From: Kalaharituber pfeilii
Taxonomy: Eukaryota; Ascomycota; Pezizomycetes; Pezizales; Pezizaceae
Reading direction: 5' to 3'
NCBI GenBank assembly: GCA_015179045.1
Contig: WHUZ01000081.1
Location: 233,416-297,415, forward strand
DNA length: 64,000 bases
Position 1 is the stretch's first letter; each line of letters begins with the position of its first letter. A model generated the notes under the pieces. The model was not told where the DNA came from and ran no database searches. It was given only the letters and a program-made list of their open reading frames with translations. Below are positions 24,851 to 37,050 of this stretch, in pieces. The position numbers were made by a program, and so were the translations under genes.

Positions 24851-27800
24851 TCAAACGACTGCGCTATATCCCGTATTCGGGGCCCAATCGACTCTTTTCC
24901 GCTTCCACAACTTCCTCCCTTCGTCCACCAGAAAAACCGTACTGGTCAGCAGTACCAAGAAGAACAAATCTCTTGCCCTCAGCGCCTCTGTTTGGAAGAT
25001 TGGCTGCAAAAACGGCAAATAGATCACGGCAAGCTGTCCCAGCAAACTCGCGCCGACGGCAACGTTGAACATCTTGTTTCCAAAAAGGTCGACTTCCCCG
25101 AGTAGTACACTCCTTCCCTCGGAGCGGCAAGACAGGGCGTTGAACATATCAAAAAAAACAAAGCAGGTGAACGTCATGGTGGTATCTCGTGCAGTGACGG
25201 CGCCGTCAGTCATTTCAATAATATAGATAAACATGGTGCCAATGACAACGATAAGAGCGCAAATGAGTGTGCGTTGGATTAAGGGCTTTGTTAGAATTTG
25301 GGCATTACGAGCTCTCGGTGGACGGGTCATGACCGCTGGATCTACGGGCTCAACACCTAACGACTGAGCTGGAGGACCATCCATCAAAATGTCTAATGGG
25401 AATAGTATTAGCGCGAAGTGCAGATGAACAAGAAATTCATGGGTAATACTCACTTATCCAGAGAATCTGCATGGGGTTAAGAGGATTCTTCAGGCCAATA
25501 AACGTGCTAAGTAACACTAGACTCAATGCTGCCACACTTGTACTAAGCTGGAACGTCAGGAAGTTTTGGATATTATAAAAGATGCCCTTGCCCTCCTCAA
25601 TCGCATGTAAAATTGTGGTAAAGTTGTCAGTTGCAAGGATCATATCCGCTGCTTCCTTAGCTACATCTGTACCATGCAATCCCATTGCGATACCAATATC
25701 CGCCATCTTCAAAGCTGGTGCATCATTCACACCATCGCCAGTCATTGCCACTACATCCCCCCGCGATTGAAGGGCGCGGATAATTTTCATCTTGTGTTCA
25801 GGGGACGTCCGTGCAAAGACGGTTGTTGTAGCAATCGCTTGTGCGAGCTGGGCTTCTGTCATAAGATCGAGCTCATCACCTCTAATGACCGGCCTAACGG
25901 TTGATTCATCATTTGAGCCTTGTTGTGGTGCTGGAAGAATGGGCATCCCAAGCTTTTTTGCAATGGCCACAGCAGTAGTTTCCGAGTCACCAGTAATCAT
26001 AATGACTTTAACCCCTCCCATCATTAGCTTCCTGATGGCTTTGCCAACTCCCTTCCTGGGCGGGTCATACATTCCCACCAGTCCGTAGAATGTAAGACCA
26101 TTGTAGGTAGCCTCATCATCCTTGGTGTTTGTTCCATTCGATGCAGCTACGCTTATTGGTGTAAGAGGAGTGCTTCTTCCACTGCTTCTATAAGATGCAA
26201 CCCCACTTCCTGTACCTACAGCAGTCGTATTGGCTGGTCCGCTTGCAAAACCTAGAACTCGCAAGCCTTCAATTGCCATCTTCTCAGCAGCCGCAAATGC
26301 AAGTTGTCGCCTTGGCTCGTCCAAGATAAATTCCCTGCCATCCTTAGAAAGGTATGTATCACATCTTGCCATGACCTTCTCAAGTGCGCCCTTCATGTAC
26401 ACAGTTTGAGTTCCCGAGCTGGTATCGCCTGTCATCACACCCATCCATTTGCGCTCGGAGGAAAAGGGTGCCTCAGAAATACGCTTGATCCGGCCCCTCT
26501 CGTCATCTTTCCCGGCTGCGTCGAGCAAATCCATGAGGGCAACATCCGTTGGCTGGCCAACATAACGGGACTTCGCCTCAGCTACATCTGTTGCACCAAC
26601 TGATGCAGCTGAGGAAACCCGAGCGTTGTTGCATAAATTCCCCGTTCGCACTATGGACCGTATCGCAGGCTCTAATCCATTATTTCCTTCAAACAGAACT
26701 TGCTTATCCATCGGTTCCGGCATATCAGGCGCCCAAAGTTTGGTAACAGTCATGTGATTCATTGTGAGGGTCCCTAGAATTTTTATTGCATTAGAAAAAG
26801 GTTTATGCGCCAAAATAAAAAAAGAAAAAGAGGTAACATAATCGTACCAGTTTTGTCACTGCAAATGACACTGACACATCCCAACGTCTCTACACTTGGA
26901 AGTCGCCGAACAATACCCCCTCTTTTTACCATTCTGAGCACGCCCAATGCTAGAGTTACTGTTACAATAATCGGCAAACCCTCTGGAATTGCAGCTACGG
27001 CAAGAGAAACACCAACTTGGAACATATCGAGCCATCCACGCCCCTGCCAGACACCTATAAGAACGATAACACCGATTACACCAAAGCTTGCATAACTCAG
27101 GTCCTTTCCAAGCTTGTCCATTGAAGTCTGTAGGGGAGTCTTCGGTTTGTCGATAGAGTTCAGCATTGCTGTAATGGTTCCAAATTCTGTTTTTCCTCCA
27201 GTGGCAATGACCAAACCCTGCCCATTTCCACTTGTAACCAATGTTCCCATAAAGGCTATACAGGATCTATCACTGACGGCAATTTCTTGTGTCGTCGGAG
27301 AGTATGGCGATCTTGGAATAACCACATCTGATGACTTCTTGACTGGCTTGTTTTCCCCAGTGAGGTTCGACTCATTGATTTCTAGTCCCGCGCATTGCGT
27401 AATTCGAATGTCCGCAGGTATTCTATCTCCAGTTGAAAAGGTGACAAGGTCACCGGGAACCAATTGAGACGCAGATACCGTGGTTGAGGCAACCTGGCCA
27501 TCCCGATCTCCGGACCCTCGTAGCACGTGGGCATGGTGGGGAACCAGCTTATTTAGTGCCTCCAGGGATTTTTCCGACCTGTACTCCTGCACAAATCCAA
27601 CAGTCATAACTATAGCTACAGCAAGTGTTATACTGATTCCGTCATCCTTGTTGCCCATGAGAAAGCTGATTGCTGCGCTTCCAAGGAGGAGCAAGATTAA
27701 GGGTTGTTCGCCAAACTGCTTGATGAACTTGATTGCTGGATGGTCGTCTTCTGAAGCGGGCAGCTCGTTGAGACCGTGTATTGAACGCCGAAAGATAACA

Positions 27801-28143
27801 TCTTGCGACGAAGTCAGTCCATGTGTGAGCGAAGTTTGTAATTTCGATGCCGATTCGGCGGGCGTGAGAGTAGCGAATACGGCTGATGCAGTCTAGAATG
27901 GAAGGTGATGAACATCAGTTAGCGATTCTGGGCAAAGGGCTTGAACCCTTGATTCCCGGAAACCTGGAATTCGGGTGTAGGGGGGGAGGGGGGTTGCCCA
28001 GGGAGTTAGGAGTGGGGGATAGGCACTATATTTACCGAGGAAGACGTGGATAGTGCCGGAGTTGCCGGGCTGGGAGGAGGAAGTAGGGAGCCATTAGTAG
28101 AGATGTCGCGGAGAGGAATGTCGACCGTGGTGTGAGAGGACAT
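24851..28143 (-). CDS. PMR1: PMR1-type Golgi Ca2+/Mn2+-transporting P-type ATPase
   Basis: This is a P2A (SPCA) ATPase that pumps Ca2+ and Mn2+ into the Golgi for glycosyltransferases and secretion. Four exons, 28143-28036, 27892-26848, 26773-25454 and 25392-24851, join in frame through GT-AG introns of 143, 74 and 61 nt. They give 1004 residues, close to the size of yeast Pmr1. Diagnostic motifs in order are [20 protein letters not shown], the actuator LTGENKPV, the M4 ion site AAIPEGLP, the phosphorylation site DKTGTLT (Asp about residue 382, split by intron 2), nucleotide-binding KGALEKV, hinge TGDGVNDAP (about 728-736), and M6 [20 protein letters not shown], which is characteristic of SPCA pumps rather than SERCA or PMCA. 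The N-terminus [13 protein letters not shown] was chosen as the only ATG giving an N-terminal extension of normal length. The gene is divergent from RAD21 across about 2 kb. Confidence 0.95.
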
Positions 28144-30116
28144 TGTGGGAATTTCGCGGAGCTACGATGTTGAGGACAGGTAGCGTTGTCACCAGCACAA
28201 TTTTCGACCGTTCCCGGAGCGATGAGGCAATACCATGAATGAACGAATCGCCCTTCTGGAATCGGAAGCCCCGAAGAGGAGAAAGAGCGTGTGGAAGCGG
28301 AGCGAAGAAAGGAATTGACGTGTGAATGGGCGAAGTATACTGGTAAAGGGACCGTTTTGTTGGTCAATCAGAAACTGGAAAGGCGGTTAAATGCAAGGAA
28401 CAGACATAATATGAAATGCAATCTCCAGAACTATGAAGACATGGCTGCAGAGACGGCAAGCTGAAGAAGGAGATTTGTACTGAATTGAATTCAACGACGT
28501 CCTCCGAAATGCAAAAAAAGGAGCTGCCACGCCCTGTGGGGCAAAGTTAGCAGCGACTTGTATGCTTCTCTCGTTCTCGGTCGGTCGGCCGTGTGCAGAC
28601 GGAGGGCAGGAGTGCGAGTACGTGTATGCGTGTGTACTGGGTGGCCGGGTGCTTGTGCTTTTGGGCAGCCTTCTCCGGCCTGGGCCTTTCCTGTGCTGTA
28701 TGTAGCGCTGGCCAGTTCGTCGCGCGGCAGCTAAACCGCTTTGCCTCCTCTGGGTGGGGTCGGCGGGGCGGGGGGGGTGAAGACGCTCCCGAACCTGACA
28801 GCGCTGCGGTCGGCGCAGGCGGCCACCGGGCCACAGCCCGCGTCTATGCTATCGACAGCTGGCCTTGCTGCATAGGGACTTGCATAGGCATGCAGCGCAG
28901 TGCTCGATAGCACGCAGCACAGCCGGTATGATATTCACCTCACCACAGCCGCAGGCTGCAAGCGCCCGAGCAGTGTACAGTGTACGAAGTACTCGTACTT
29001 TGCTCCCGGCTTCTGGGTGCTTGTAGCTCATCTGCGGGCGGGAGGTGCTTGATGCTTCATGCTGCATAGCTGTAAGGCTGCTTGCGTCCCACAGGGATGA
29101 GATGTGCGCAGGGCACGCATCGCGCGGCGTACCGCCAGTCACAGACGTGGGATGCGCAGCCCGAGATGTAAGAAGGGGGTTGGGGAGGGACGGCCGAAGC
29201 ATCGCAGGCGGCATCCAGACACGAAAAAGAGAGCAGAGAAAGAAAGAGAGCGGCAGCCCGTTGCTGGCATATTCTTATCTCCCTGCGCACCTGTATCTCT
29301 GTCTTGCTGCGCGCTGCATTGCAGTCTATCTCTGGGCCTGCGGCGACCGCTCCCGGCGCCGGCTTCTATCGCATCGCTCAACCGCTAACACTGCTCTCCT
29401 CCGGGCCAGCAATACTGCGCCTGCGCCGCTCCTATCGACCCGCCCCTCTTCGTCCAGTCCGCGCCGCATTCGTTCGCACTCACATAGCGGAGCGACCCTG
29501 CCTAGACTCCCAAGACGGCGCACTGCTTGATCTTGGTCATCATCACTCGGCTGCCGCGGCCAATTCGAAAGCAAGCGCCTAGAAGAAAAAGCGACGGCAG
29601 GAAAACACCAGCTAGCCCTGAGCGTCTGCTCCTTCTCATTTCTTTTTACTTTTCTTTTCTTTTCTTTTCTTTTCTTTTCTTTTCTTTTTTTTTCCCTATT
29701 TTCTGTTTTGCGGCAGCAGCAGAGTCGGGAAAGCAAAGAAAACGCCTGTGGTGCCTTATCTCGTCGCCTCCGTCGCCTTGAGGGGGACCCGCGAACGAAT
29801 CGCGTCACCACCTGATCAGAAACTCCCACTCGGAACAGCAAGCCACCCATAAGCGTGCTACGCCCTCCTCCCCCCCTCCCATAAAAAAAATTTATTACCC
29901 GTCCCCGCCCCCCCGCCCCCCCCCCCCCCACAACGCGCTTTCGCATCCCTATACCCACCCCTCCTCATCCGTCACTCACCCCTCTCGCACCCGCATCATA
30001 ATTTTGTGTCCTCACATTGAGAGGCAGGCGTTTGTCGCCACTCCCACTCCCTTCCTTCTCCCTTCCCTCATCTTTTTCCTTACCTCCTTAATACTCTACA
30101 TTAAACCTAATCAAAG
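28144..30116. promoter_or_regulatory. GC-rich divergent intergenic region between PMR1 and RAD21
   Basis: Nearly 2 kb separate two outward-facing genes, so it must hold both promoters and leaders. It is clearly GC-richer than the rest of the window (28550-29600). The RAD21 side carries a CTTTT microsatellite (about 29650-29692) and a C-rich tract (29905-29930), with a pyrimidine-rich leader up to the ATG at 30117. Open frames in the GC-rich part have no recognisable protein signature, so I call no gene here, though a small unrecognised one is possible. Confidence 0.5.
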
Positions 30117-32479
30117 ATGTTCTACTCGGAAACGCTCCTCTCCAAGACCGGGCCACTGGCTAGGGTGTGGCTTTCCGCCAATCTGGAACGCAAGCTCTCT
30201 AAAACACACATTCTACAATCCAACATTGAGACCTCTGTCAATGCTATCGTGGGCCAGGATCAGGCGCCGATGGCCCTCCGGCTGAGCGGACAGCTTCTGC
30301 TGGGTGTTGTCAGGATATATTCTCGAAAGGCTCGCTATCTTTACGACGATTGTAATGAAGCTTTAATGAAGATCAAGATGGTGAGCCAAAGCGTCTGCCA
30401 CCAGACTTCTTCCCATCCATTGACATGAAAATCTAGGCCTTCCGCCCTGGAAACGTCGACCTTCCATCTGGAACTACAGCCCATTCTGCCGCTCAACTCA
30501 CCCTCCCGGATGTTATAACAGAACTCGATCTCTTACTCCCTGATCCGTCCTCCCTCCTTGCTGACCTCGGAGACCTCAACCTGGACGGAGGCAACAACAT
30601 TTCCCGCCGAAGGGACATCATGATTGACGATACCTCTTTTCTGCAGGAATCCGTAGAGACTGGCAGGGTCAGTGACCCCCGTCAGGACATGTCTGATGAT
30701 ATCCTCCAACTTGATGACGACTTGGAATTGGACATTGGCGAGCCGTCTTACACGGAGGAAAAAAGGAGTACTAGAATTGCAGCCAAGGACCGGGACATGC
30801 AGATTGATGACAATGAAAGTATTGAGATGGGCCGGGACAGGCCCCCCTCTAGAGCCCTTAGTGAGGAATTTCTATCCAGGGACGACTTTCAGTTAGATCG
30901 GGATATAACCATGGGTGGAACTAGTCCAGAACTTGATTTACAGAAACAGCCGCCACAGCATGTTCCGCAGCTTGAGGAGGATCTGAATCTGGACGACGAG
31001 GACTTCGGCGGAGGTGGTAAGATTGACTGGCAAGCAGCTATAGGAGAGGAAATCTCGGACATGGATGTCCGTGCAAACATTACCGTGGATACGCTCAGGC
31101 TTAGGGATTTGGAGGGGCTTCACTCTCCGGATCATGCGGAGGAGAGGGAGGATACTTCGTCACCACTTTCGTCTGCTAGGTCTTCTGTGGTTAGGGATCT
31201 TGAAGAAGAACTGTACAAGCCTACTGCAAATGAAGAACAGACGCGTCTTCCCAGCGAGGACCCAGAACAGGCTGCCGCAAGTCATCAGCGTCAAGCCCGG
31301 AAGCGCAAGGTTGTGGTGGATAGCGTTACTGAAATTCGAGCAAAGCAAATCAAGTCTCAGCAAGAGGATCGGAGCAGGATTCTCAAGGAGCCAAGCTTCC
31401 TTCCCCGTGATCCTGGTGTTTTAGCATTGGTGACGTTACAACGTACAGGTGGCTTCGCCACAAGTGTGTTTTACCCGAAGAATATCCATCCAGATTTGGC
31501 TGGGATGTTGAGTCCGGAATTTGTGAAGCGCATGGCTGCGATGAAGAGGAAGCGGGAGGAGGAAGCGCAGGTAGAGGGTGTTGAGGGTGTGGATATGGCT
31601 GGGAAGGAGAGCCCGGCGAAACGGATTCAGTTAGATTTGGGCGATGAGAGTATGATTGAGAAAGAGCTTGCGGCTGGAGATGCTGCCGCGGCGGCGGCGA
31701 GACTGGGCAGTCCAGAGGAGGATGAGCATGGGGACGAGGGTGGAGAATTGATCAACTTTCCGCAGGATACGTCGATGAGGATTGATATGGATGATGGATT
31801 TGATGTGCATGCAGGGGATACAACTAGTATGTCGCAGTTATAGCCCCTCGGCGGTCAGTACTGAATGCTAACACTAGATTTAGTACACACTACCCGCTCC
31901 CGCACCGGCACTGCCGAACTTGCTGAACGCAAGGAGGCCGAAGAAGAGGAAGAACATGACGAAGACGAGGGCCTTCCTATACCCCCCGCAAGCACAGGGC
32001 CTGTCACCCAACAAACTATCCGCGCAGTGCACCTCCTCCGTTCCGAATTCGAAAAGGCTGGCGTCAGCTCCACTCCTAGTACTGATTCCCGTCGCCAGAG
32101 TGCTCTGAACCGCGAGCAGCGTAAGTTCCAGGACCTGCTACCACCGGAAACGACCTCAAGGGTGGATGCGACCAAGATGTTCTTTGAGGTATTGGTGCTC
32201 GCGACGAAGGATGCAGTAAGGGTGAGGCAAGAGAAGGAGAAAGCGTTTGGAGGGGATATTTGGATCACGCCAAAGAGGGGACTGTGGGGGAGGTGGGCGG
32301 AGGAGAGGGACGAGCAGCAGGTGGCAGAGGAGGAGGAAAGGAGAAGGGATGAAGAGGAGAGGGAAAAAGAGAGGAGTAGGATTGCGGAAAAGAGGCGGGA
32401 GAAGGAGAAGGGAAGGATGGTGGATGTACAGATTAGGGGAGGGCAAAGGGCGGTCGAGGAGGGGATTGCGGCGGCGTGA
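30117..32479 (+). CDS. RAD21: Cohesin alpha-kleisin RAD21/SCC1 (Mcd1)
   Basis: This is the kleisin that bridges the Smc1-Smc3 heads in cohesin and is cut by separase at anaphase. Three exons, 30117-30380, 30437-31826 and 31884-32479, are joined by GT-AG introns of 56 and 57 nt, all in frame, for 749 residues. The N-terminal Smc3-binding domain begins MFYSETLLSKTGPLARVWL and includes GQLLLGVVRIYSRKARYL and, across intron 1, KIKM-AFRPGNVDLPSG. The middle is acidic and disordered with several candidate separase or phosphorylation segments. The C-terminal winged-helix Smc1-binding domain is clear: RKFQDLLPPETTSRVDATKM, then FFEVLVLATKDAVRVRQ. An extra Arg- and Glu-rich tail (about 70 residues, WGRWAEERDE onward) follows the winged helix, longer than I expect for yeast Scc1. 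Meiotic Rec8 is less likely because the N-terminus is RAD21-like. Confidence 0.95.
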
Positions 32480-33169
32480 GGGGTCAACTAAGCCCTTGGA
32501 TACAATTCAATTTCTAGAATTGTTTTGGTTGATGGCAGAATGGGATCCTGAGAGAATGGGACCTTGAAGTTTTTGAATTCTTGGATAGAATGAGGACTAG
32601 ATGAGGCTAGAGAAATTGCCTTTGGAATGACAAAACTAGGAAGGGAGAATGAATTTGGTTTTCGGTTTTGCTGTCGTTGGGCTTTTAATTTCTGCTTAAT
32701 CCTTTTCTCGTTGTACCTTTCATTTTCCTTTCCTTTGTTCTGTACCACCTCTGTGTGTGTCTGTGTCTGTGTCTGTGGCTATGGCTGTGGTCTTTTTTTC
32801 CTTTTTTGAGAAACATATCTTTTTTTTTTTTCGCTTTTTCTGTTAGGCTTTTTGTGAATTAACTTGTATGCTGTAACTAAGTTGCGTTTGGTGTTTGCCT
32901 CTTTTTTCTTTTTTTTTTTTTGCCTGCTTGGATTCGTTTTGTTTTGATTTATTGGGATTTAAATTTTTGCATCACGAAGGTGCGCTTCTTCCAGTCGATC
33001 CTCTGGCCCCTCGCAGCATGCGGGTGGGCATGTTGCTGTTGCTTATGCATTGTTTTGGGTATGATATGCTTGAGCGTGTGTGTGTGTCCAAAGGTAAGGT
33101 AAGTGTACGAACTTGATGTTTCTGTATGCATGTATGCATGTAGGTTAGGTGACGGGTTACATACCTTCT
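32480..33169. other. RAD21 3' flank with TG/TC microsatellite
   Basis: This is a T-rich 3' region. A TGTGTC microsatellite occupies about 32749-32790, and poly-T tracts follow near 32820 and 32910. No coding potential is apparent. Confidence 0.5.
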
Positions 33170-35430
33170 CAAAGTTTAGTACTAGTAGGTAAGTAGGAAT
33201 TTTGCATATATTGTGATGTATGTGTTTTTTTTGTTTTTTTGACCCTGCCTCCTTGTTAACTCTCTCTGTTATCTGAAGTATATATATACATATACCTATG
33301 TATACAACCTGTTTTCTTGTGCTCAGGCCCAGGTTCCTATTCCTGGATGCCGCAACCATTTGAGTAATGCAGTTTATCGTATAATACAAATTTTGGTTTG
33401 TTGGTTTGTGGAACTTACCCTGATGTGTAAGTCTTAGTAACAAAATCCCACCTTACATACATAGAATTTATAAATGAAACATATATTGTGATGTATATGT
33501 GTTTCTTTTTTTTTTTTTTACCCTGCCCCCTTGTCAACTCTATCTCTCTGTTTCTGAGCATATTTATATATGTATGCAACCTATTGTTTTCTTGTGCCTA
33601 GGCCCAGGTTCCTATTCCCGGATGCTGCAACCATTTGAGTAATGCAGTTTATCGTATAATACAAATTTTGGTTTGTTGGTTTGTGGAACTTACCCTGATG
33701 TGTAAGTCTTAGTAACAAAATCCCTGGTAACTAGTACCTTACATACATAGAATTTATAAATGAAACATATATTGTGATGTATATGTGCTTTTTTTTTTTT
33801 TTTTTTTTTGACCCTGCCCCCTTGTCAACTCTATTTCTCTGTTTTCTGAAGTATATATATACATATACGTATGTATGTATGCAACCTATTTTTTTCTTGT
33901 GCCTAGGCCCAGGTTCCTATTCCTGGATGCCGCAACCATTTGAGTAATGCAGTTTATCGTATAATACAAATTTTGGTTTGTTGGTTTGTGGAACTTACCC
34001 TGATGTAAGTCTTAGTAACCAAATCCCCGGTGACTAGTATTCTGCAATATGTAGAATTTAGAAATGAGATATATATTGTGATGTATTTGTGTTTTTTTTG
34101 TTTTTTTTTTACCTTGCCCATATGAACTCTCTCTGTTTTCTGATGTATATATATACACACATACGTATGTATAGAACCTGTTTTTTTGTAATGCTTGTAG
34201 ATGCCACATGGTTTAAGTGTAAGTTTATCGTATAATATAAATTTTTGTTTGGTTGGTTAGTAGCTAAGATTTACCCTGATATAACTCTTGGTAACCAAAT
34301 CCCTGGTGACTAGTACTCTGCATACATAGAATTTAGAAATGAAATATATATTGTGATGTATATGTGTTTTTTTTGTTTTTTTACCCTGCCCCCCTTGTCA
34401 ACTCTATCTCTCTCTCTCTGTTTTCTAAAGTAGTTATATACACACATACGTATGTATACAACCTGTGTTTTCATGCCACTCATGGCTGCCACATGGTTTA
34501 AGTGTAAGTTTATCGTATAATATGAATTCTGTTGGTTTGGTGGTTTGTGGAACTTACCCTGATGTGTAAGTCTTGATAACCAAATCCCGGTGACTAGTAC
34601 TCTGCAATACATAGAATTTATAAATGAAATATATATTGTGATGTATATGTGTTTTTTTTTGTTTTTATCCTGACCCCTTGTCAACTCTCTCCCTCTGTTT
34701 CTGAGCATATTTATATATGTATGCAACCTATTGTTTTCTTGTGCCTAGGCCCAGGTTCCTATTCCCAGATGCCGCAACCATTTGAGTAATGCAGTTTATC
34801 GTATAATATGAATTCTGTTGGGTTGTTGGTTTGTGGAACTTACCCTGATGTACTGTAAGTCTTGGTAACAAAATCCCAGTGACTAGTATTCTGCAATATG
34901 TAGAATTTAGAAATGGAATGTTTATTGTGATGTATATGTTTTTTTGTTTTTTTTTAACCTGCCCCCCTTGTTACCTCTCTCTTTCTCTCTCTGTTTTGTG
35001 AAGCATATATGTATGTATGTACTTATGCAACCTATTGTTTTCTTGTGCCCAGGCCTAGGTTCCTATTCCCGGATGCTGCAACCATTTGAGTAATGCAGTT
35101 TATCGTATAATACATATTTTGTTAGGTTTGTTGGTTTGTGGAACTTATCCTGATGTGTAAGTCTTAGTAACCAAATCTCGGTGACTAGTACTCTGCAATA
35201 TGTAGAATTTAGAAATGAGATATATATTGTGATGTATATGTGTATTTTCTTCTTACCCTGCCCCCCTTGTCAACTCTCTTTCTCTCTGTTTTCTGAAGTG
35301 TATATATACACACATACCTATGTATACAACCTGTTTTCTTGTGCCTGGCCAGACCCACCGTTTGAAGGACACAGTTTATCAGGTTTTTTTGGTATAATCT
35401 AAATTTTTTTTTTGCTCCGCTCCGTTACCC
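33170..35430. repeat. Tandem satellite, eight copies of a ~275-304-bp unit
   Basis: The anchor TTGTGATGTA occurs at 33211, 33486, 33772, 34076, 34351, 34636, 34924 and 35227, giving periods of 275, 286, 304, 275, 285, 288 and 303 bp. Each unit runs in order: poly-T, ACCCTGCCCCCTTGTCAACTC, a CT-rich run, a TATATACATA and GTATGTATG segment, GCCTAGGCCCAGGTTCCTAT (degraded in some units), ATGCAGTTTATCGTATAATA, GTTTGTGGAACTTACCCTGA, then TGACTAGTA and an ACATAGAATTTATAAATG-like segment. Most length variation is in the homopolymer and TA parts. The first and last copies are partial. Confidence 0.92.
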
Positions 35431-35877
35431 TGATAACCAAATTCCCGAAAAAAGGAAAGTTTTACTAGATAAAGATGGCTTTTTATTGGAGGGGGGTATA
35501 TGGTGTGGTAATGTAGTAGATAGCTTTTAACCCAATTGTATGTTATTTATTTATTTTATTTATAATGAATGGGTTAGTAGATAGGTGAGTTGAGTTGGTT
35601 TTTCTCAGGGGATGCCGATATCACCCTATGGAAATAAGTAGAGGTCCTTTAGGTATTATGGTACTACATTTTTTTTATTATTTTTATTTTTTTTTTTATT
35701 TTTTTACGATTCCATTAAACTGTCATATACGCATAACTATCCAATTCATCCAACCCTGAGAAACATCATAGCCCTACAGGTTCATTACATGCTATCCCGT
35801 ACATTACAATATACTACGTAAATACCAGCAAAAATCCAACTCATTACCATTCACATATGTACACCCGCTTACACCAC
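35431..35877. other. AT-rich spacer between the satellite and the low-complexity coding region
   Basis: A short T- and A-rich spacer with a run of T and A at about 35669-35707. Nothing supportable was seen beyond a possible 3' end for the minus-strand gene to its right. Confidence 0.4.
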
Positions 35878-36402
35878 CTACAGCTCAATTACTTCCCTCT
35901 CATCCACACCATGCACATCCCCTACATCACCTGCACTCCCCCTCTTCCCGCTAGCACTACCCGCACTCCCGGGCTTCTCACCTGCACTCCCTACCCCCTC
36001 ACCTGCACTCTCTACCCCCTCACCTGCACCCCCGCCCGCACCCACACTTCCCTTCTCACCGTCTCTATCCCCCAATACATTCTCACCCGCGCTCTCCTTC
36101 CCTTCTACCCAATCCCCCGTCTGTATCTCCCTCCCACCCAGCAGCGGCTTCTCCGGACCTGCCTCCTCCATCTCTCTCTCCTTCCCTTTCCCTTCCTCCT
36201 CCTCGCCACTCCTACCCGTATCCCAACTCTTCCTATCCACCACCTTCACACTCTCCTCCATCTCCATCTCCATTTCGTCCCCTTCTTTCTCTTCCTCCAC
36301 TTCGTCTCTCTCCTCCACATCCGATGCTCTTCTCATACTCCTTCTCCTCTCTCCGCCCTTATGCTCCTCAGCTTCCGCCATTGAAGACATACTCTGGTCC
36401 AT
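35878..36402 (-). CDS. Acidic Glu/Gly-rich reading frame, possibly the last exon of the gene at 37051-38670
   Basis: This is a 174-codon open frame rich in Glu, Gly, Ser and Lys with short degenerate repeats (GSAGE, ESAGEG) and no hydrophobic core. Two similar basic or acidic low-complexity frames lie between it and the gene to the right (36503-36709, with runs of RGGRGG, and 36700-36903, with EDEGDEEVEEQAEWDG). The whole 35.9-38.7 kb interval is purine-rich on this strand. It may be a C-terminal disordered exon of the neighbour, a separate small protein, or non-coding. I could not find a fully phase-consistent splice path. Confidence 0.3.
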   Translation of the reverse strand: MDQSMSSMAEAEEHKGGERRRSMRRASDVEERDEVEEEKEGDEMEMEMEESVKVVDRKSWDTGRSGEEEEGKGKEREMEEAGPEKPLLGGREIQTGDWVEGKESAGENVLGDRDGEKGSVGAGGGAGEGVESAGEGVGSAGEKPGSAGSASGKRGSAGDVGDVHGVDEREVIEL

Positions 36403-37050
36403 GTCCTCCTTCTCCTCATCCGAAGCGCCTGACCTCTCAACCTCCCCTCCTCTTCAACATATTCACTTTCCTTACCTACTGCATCGTTCTTCTCCTTCCC
36501 TGTCACCTTTCCCCTGCCAACCCCCCCATACCTCTCCCACTTTTCCCACCTCTCCCGCCTCGCCCACCTCTCCCACCTCGCCCGACCCTACCACCCCTTT
36601 TACCCCCGTTTCTCCTTCCTGTTGTCCCTTTCCCATTCACTGGCAACAGATCACTCTCTAAATCGTCTGCTGTCCTCTGCAACTCGTTCAATTTACCTCT
36701 CACGGCCACCCACCTGGCTCTTCTACCCTTCCCCCTTCCCCGTCCCTGGTAGTACGAACACCAGTACCAGCACTCTGACTTCCATAAGATTTAAACTGCG
36801 CCACTCTTCTCCTTCTCAGTGTGCCGCCAGTGGACATGCCGTCCCATTCCGCCTGCTCCTCTACCTCTTCATCTCCTTCGTCTTCACTGCCACCATCGGG
36901 CACATCTTCCCCCTGCCGCTCCCCTCCTCATATCCCCTCTCCTCTCTCCTCTTCGCCTCCACAATCCCTCATACAAGATTCTATCAAACCCAACGCACTT
37001 CAACACGCACCACACCATCCTCACTTTTCCCAACTTTCCCGTTTCCCTTC

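Noticed and set aside
28547..29600. Several overlapping long frames in the GC-rich PMR1-RAD21 spacer
   Set aside because: High GC removes stop codons in all frames; none has a recognisable domain or consistent splice sites.
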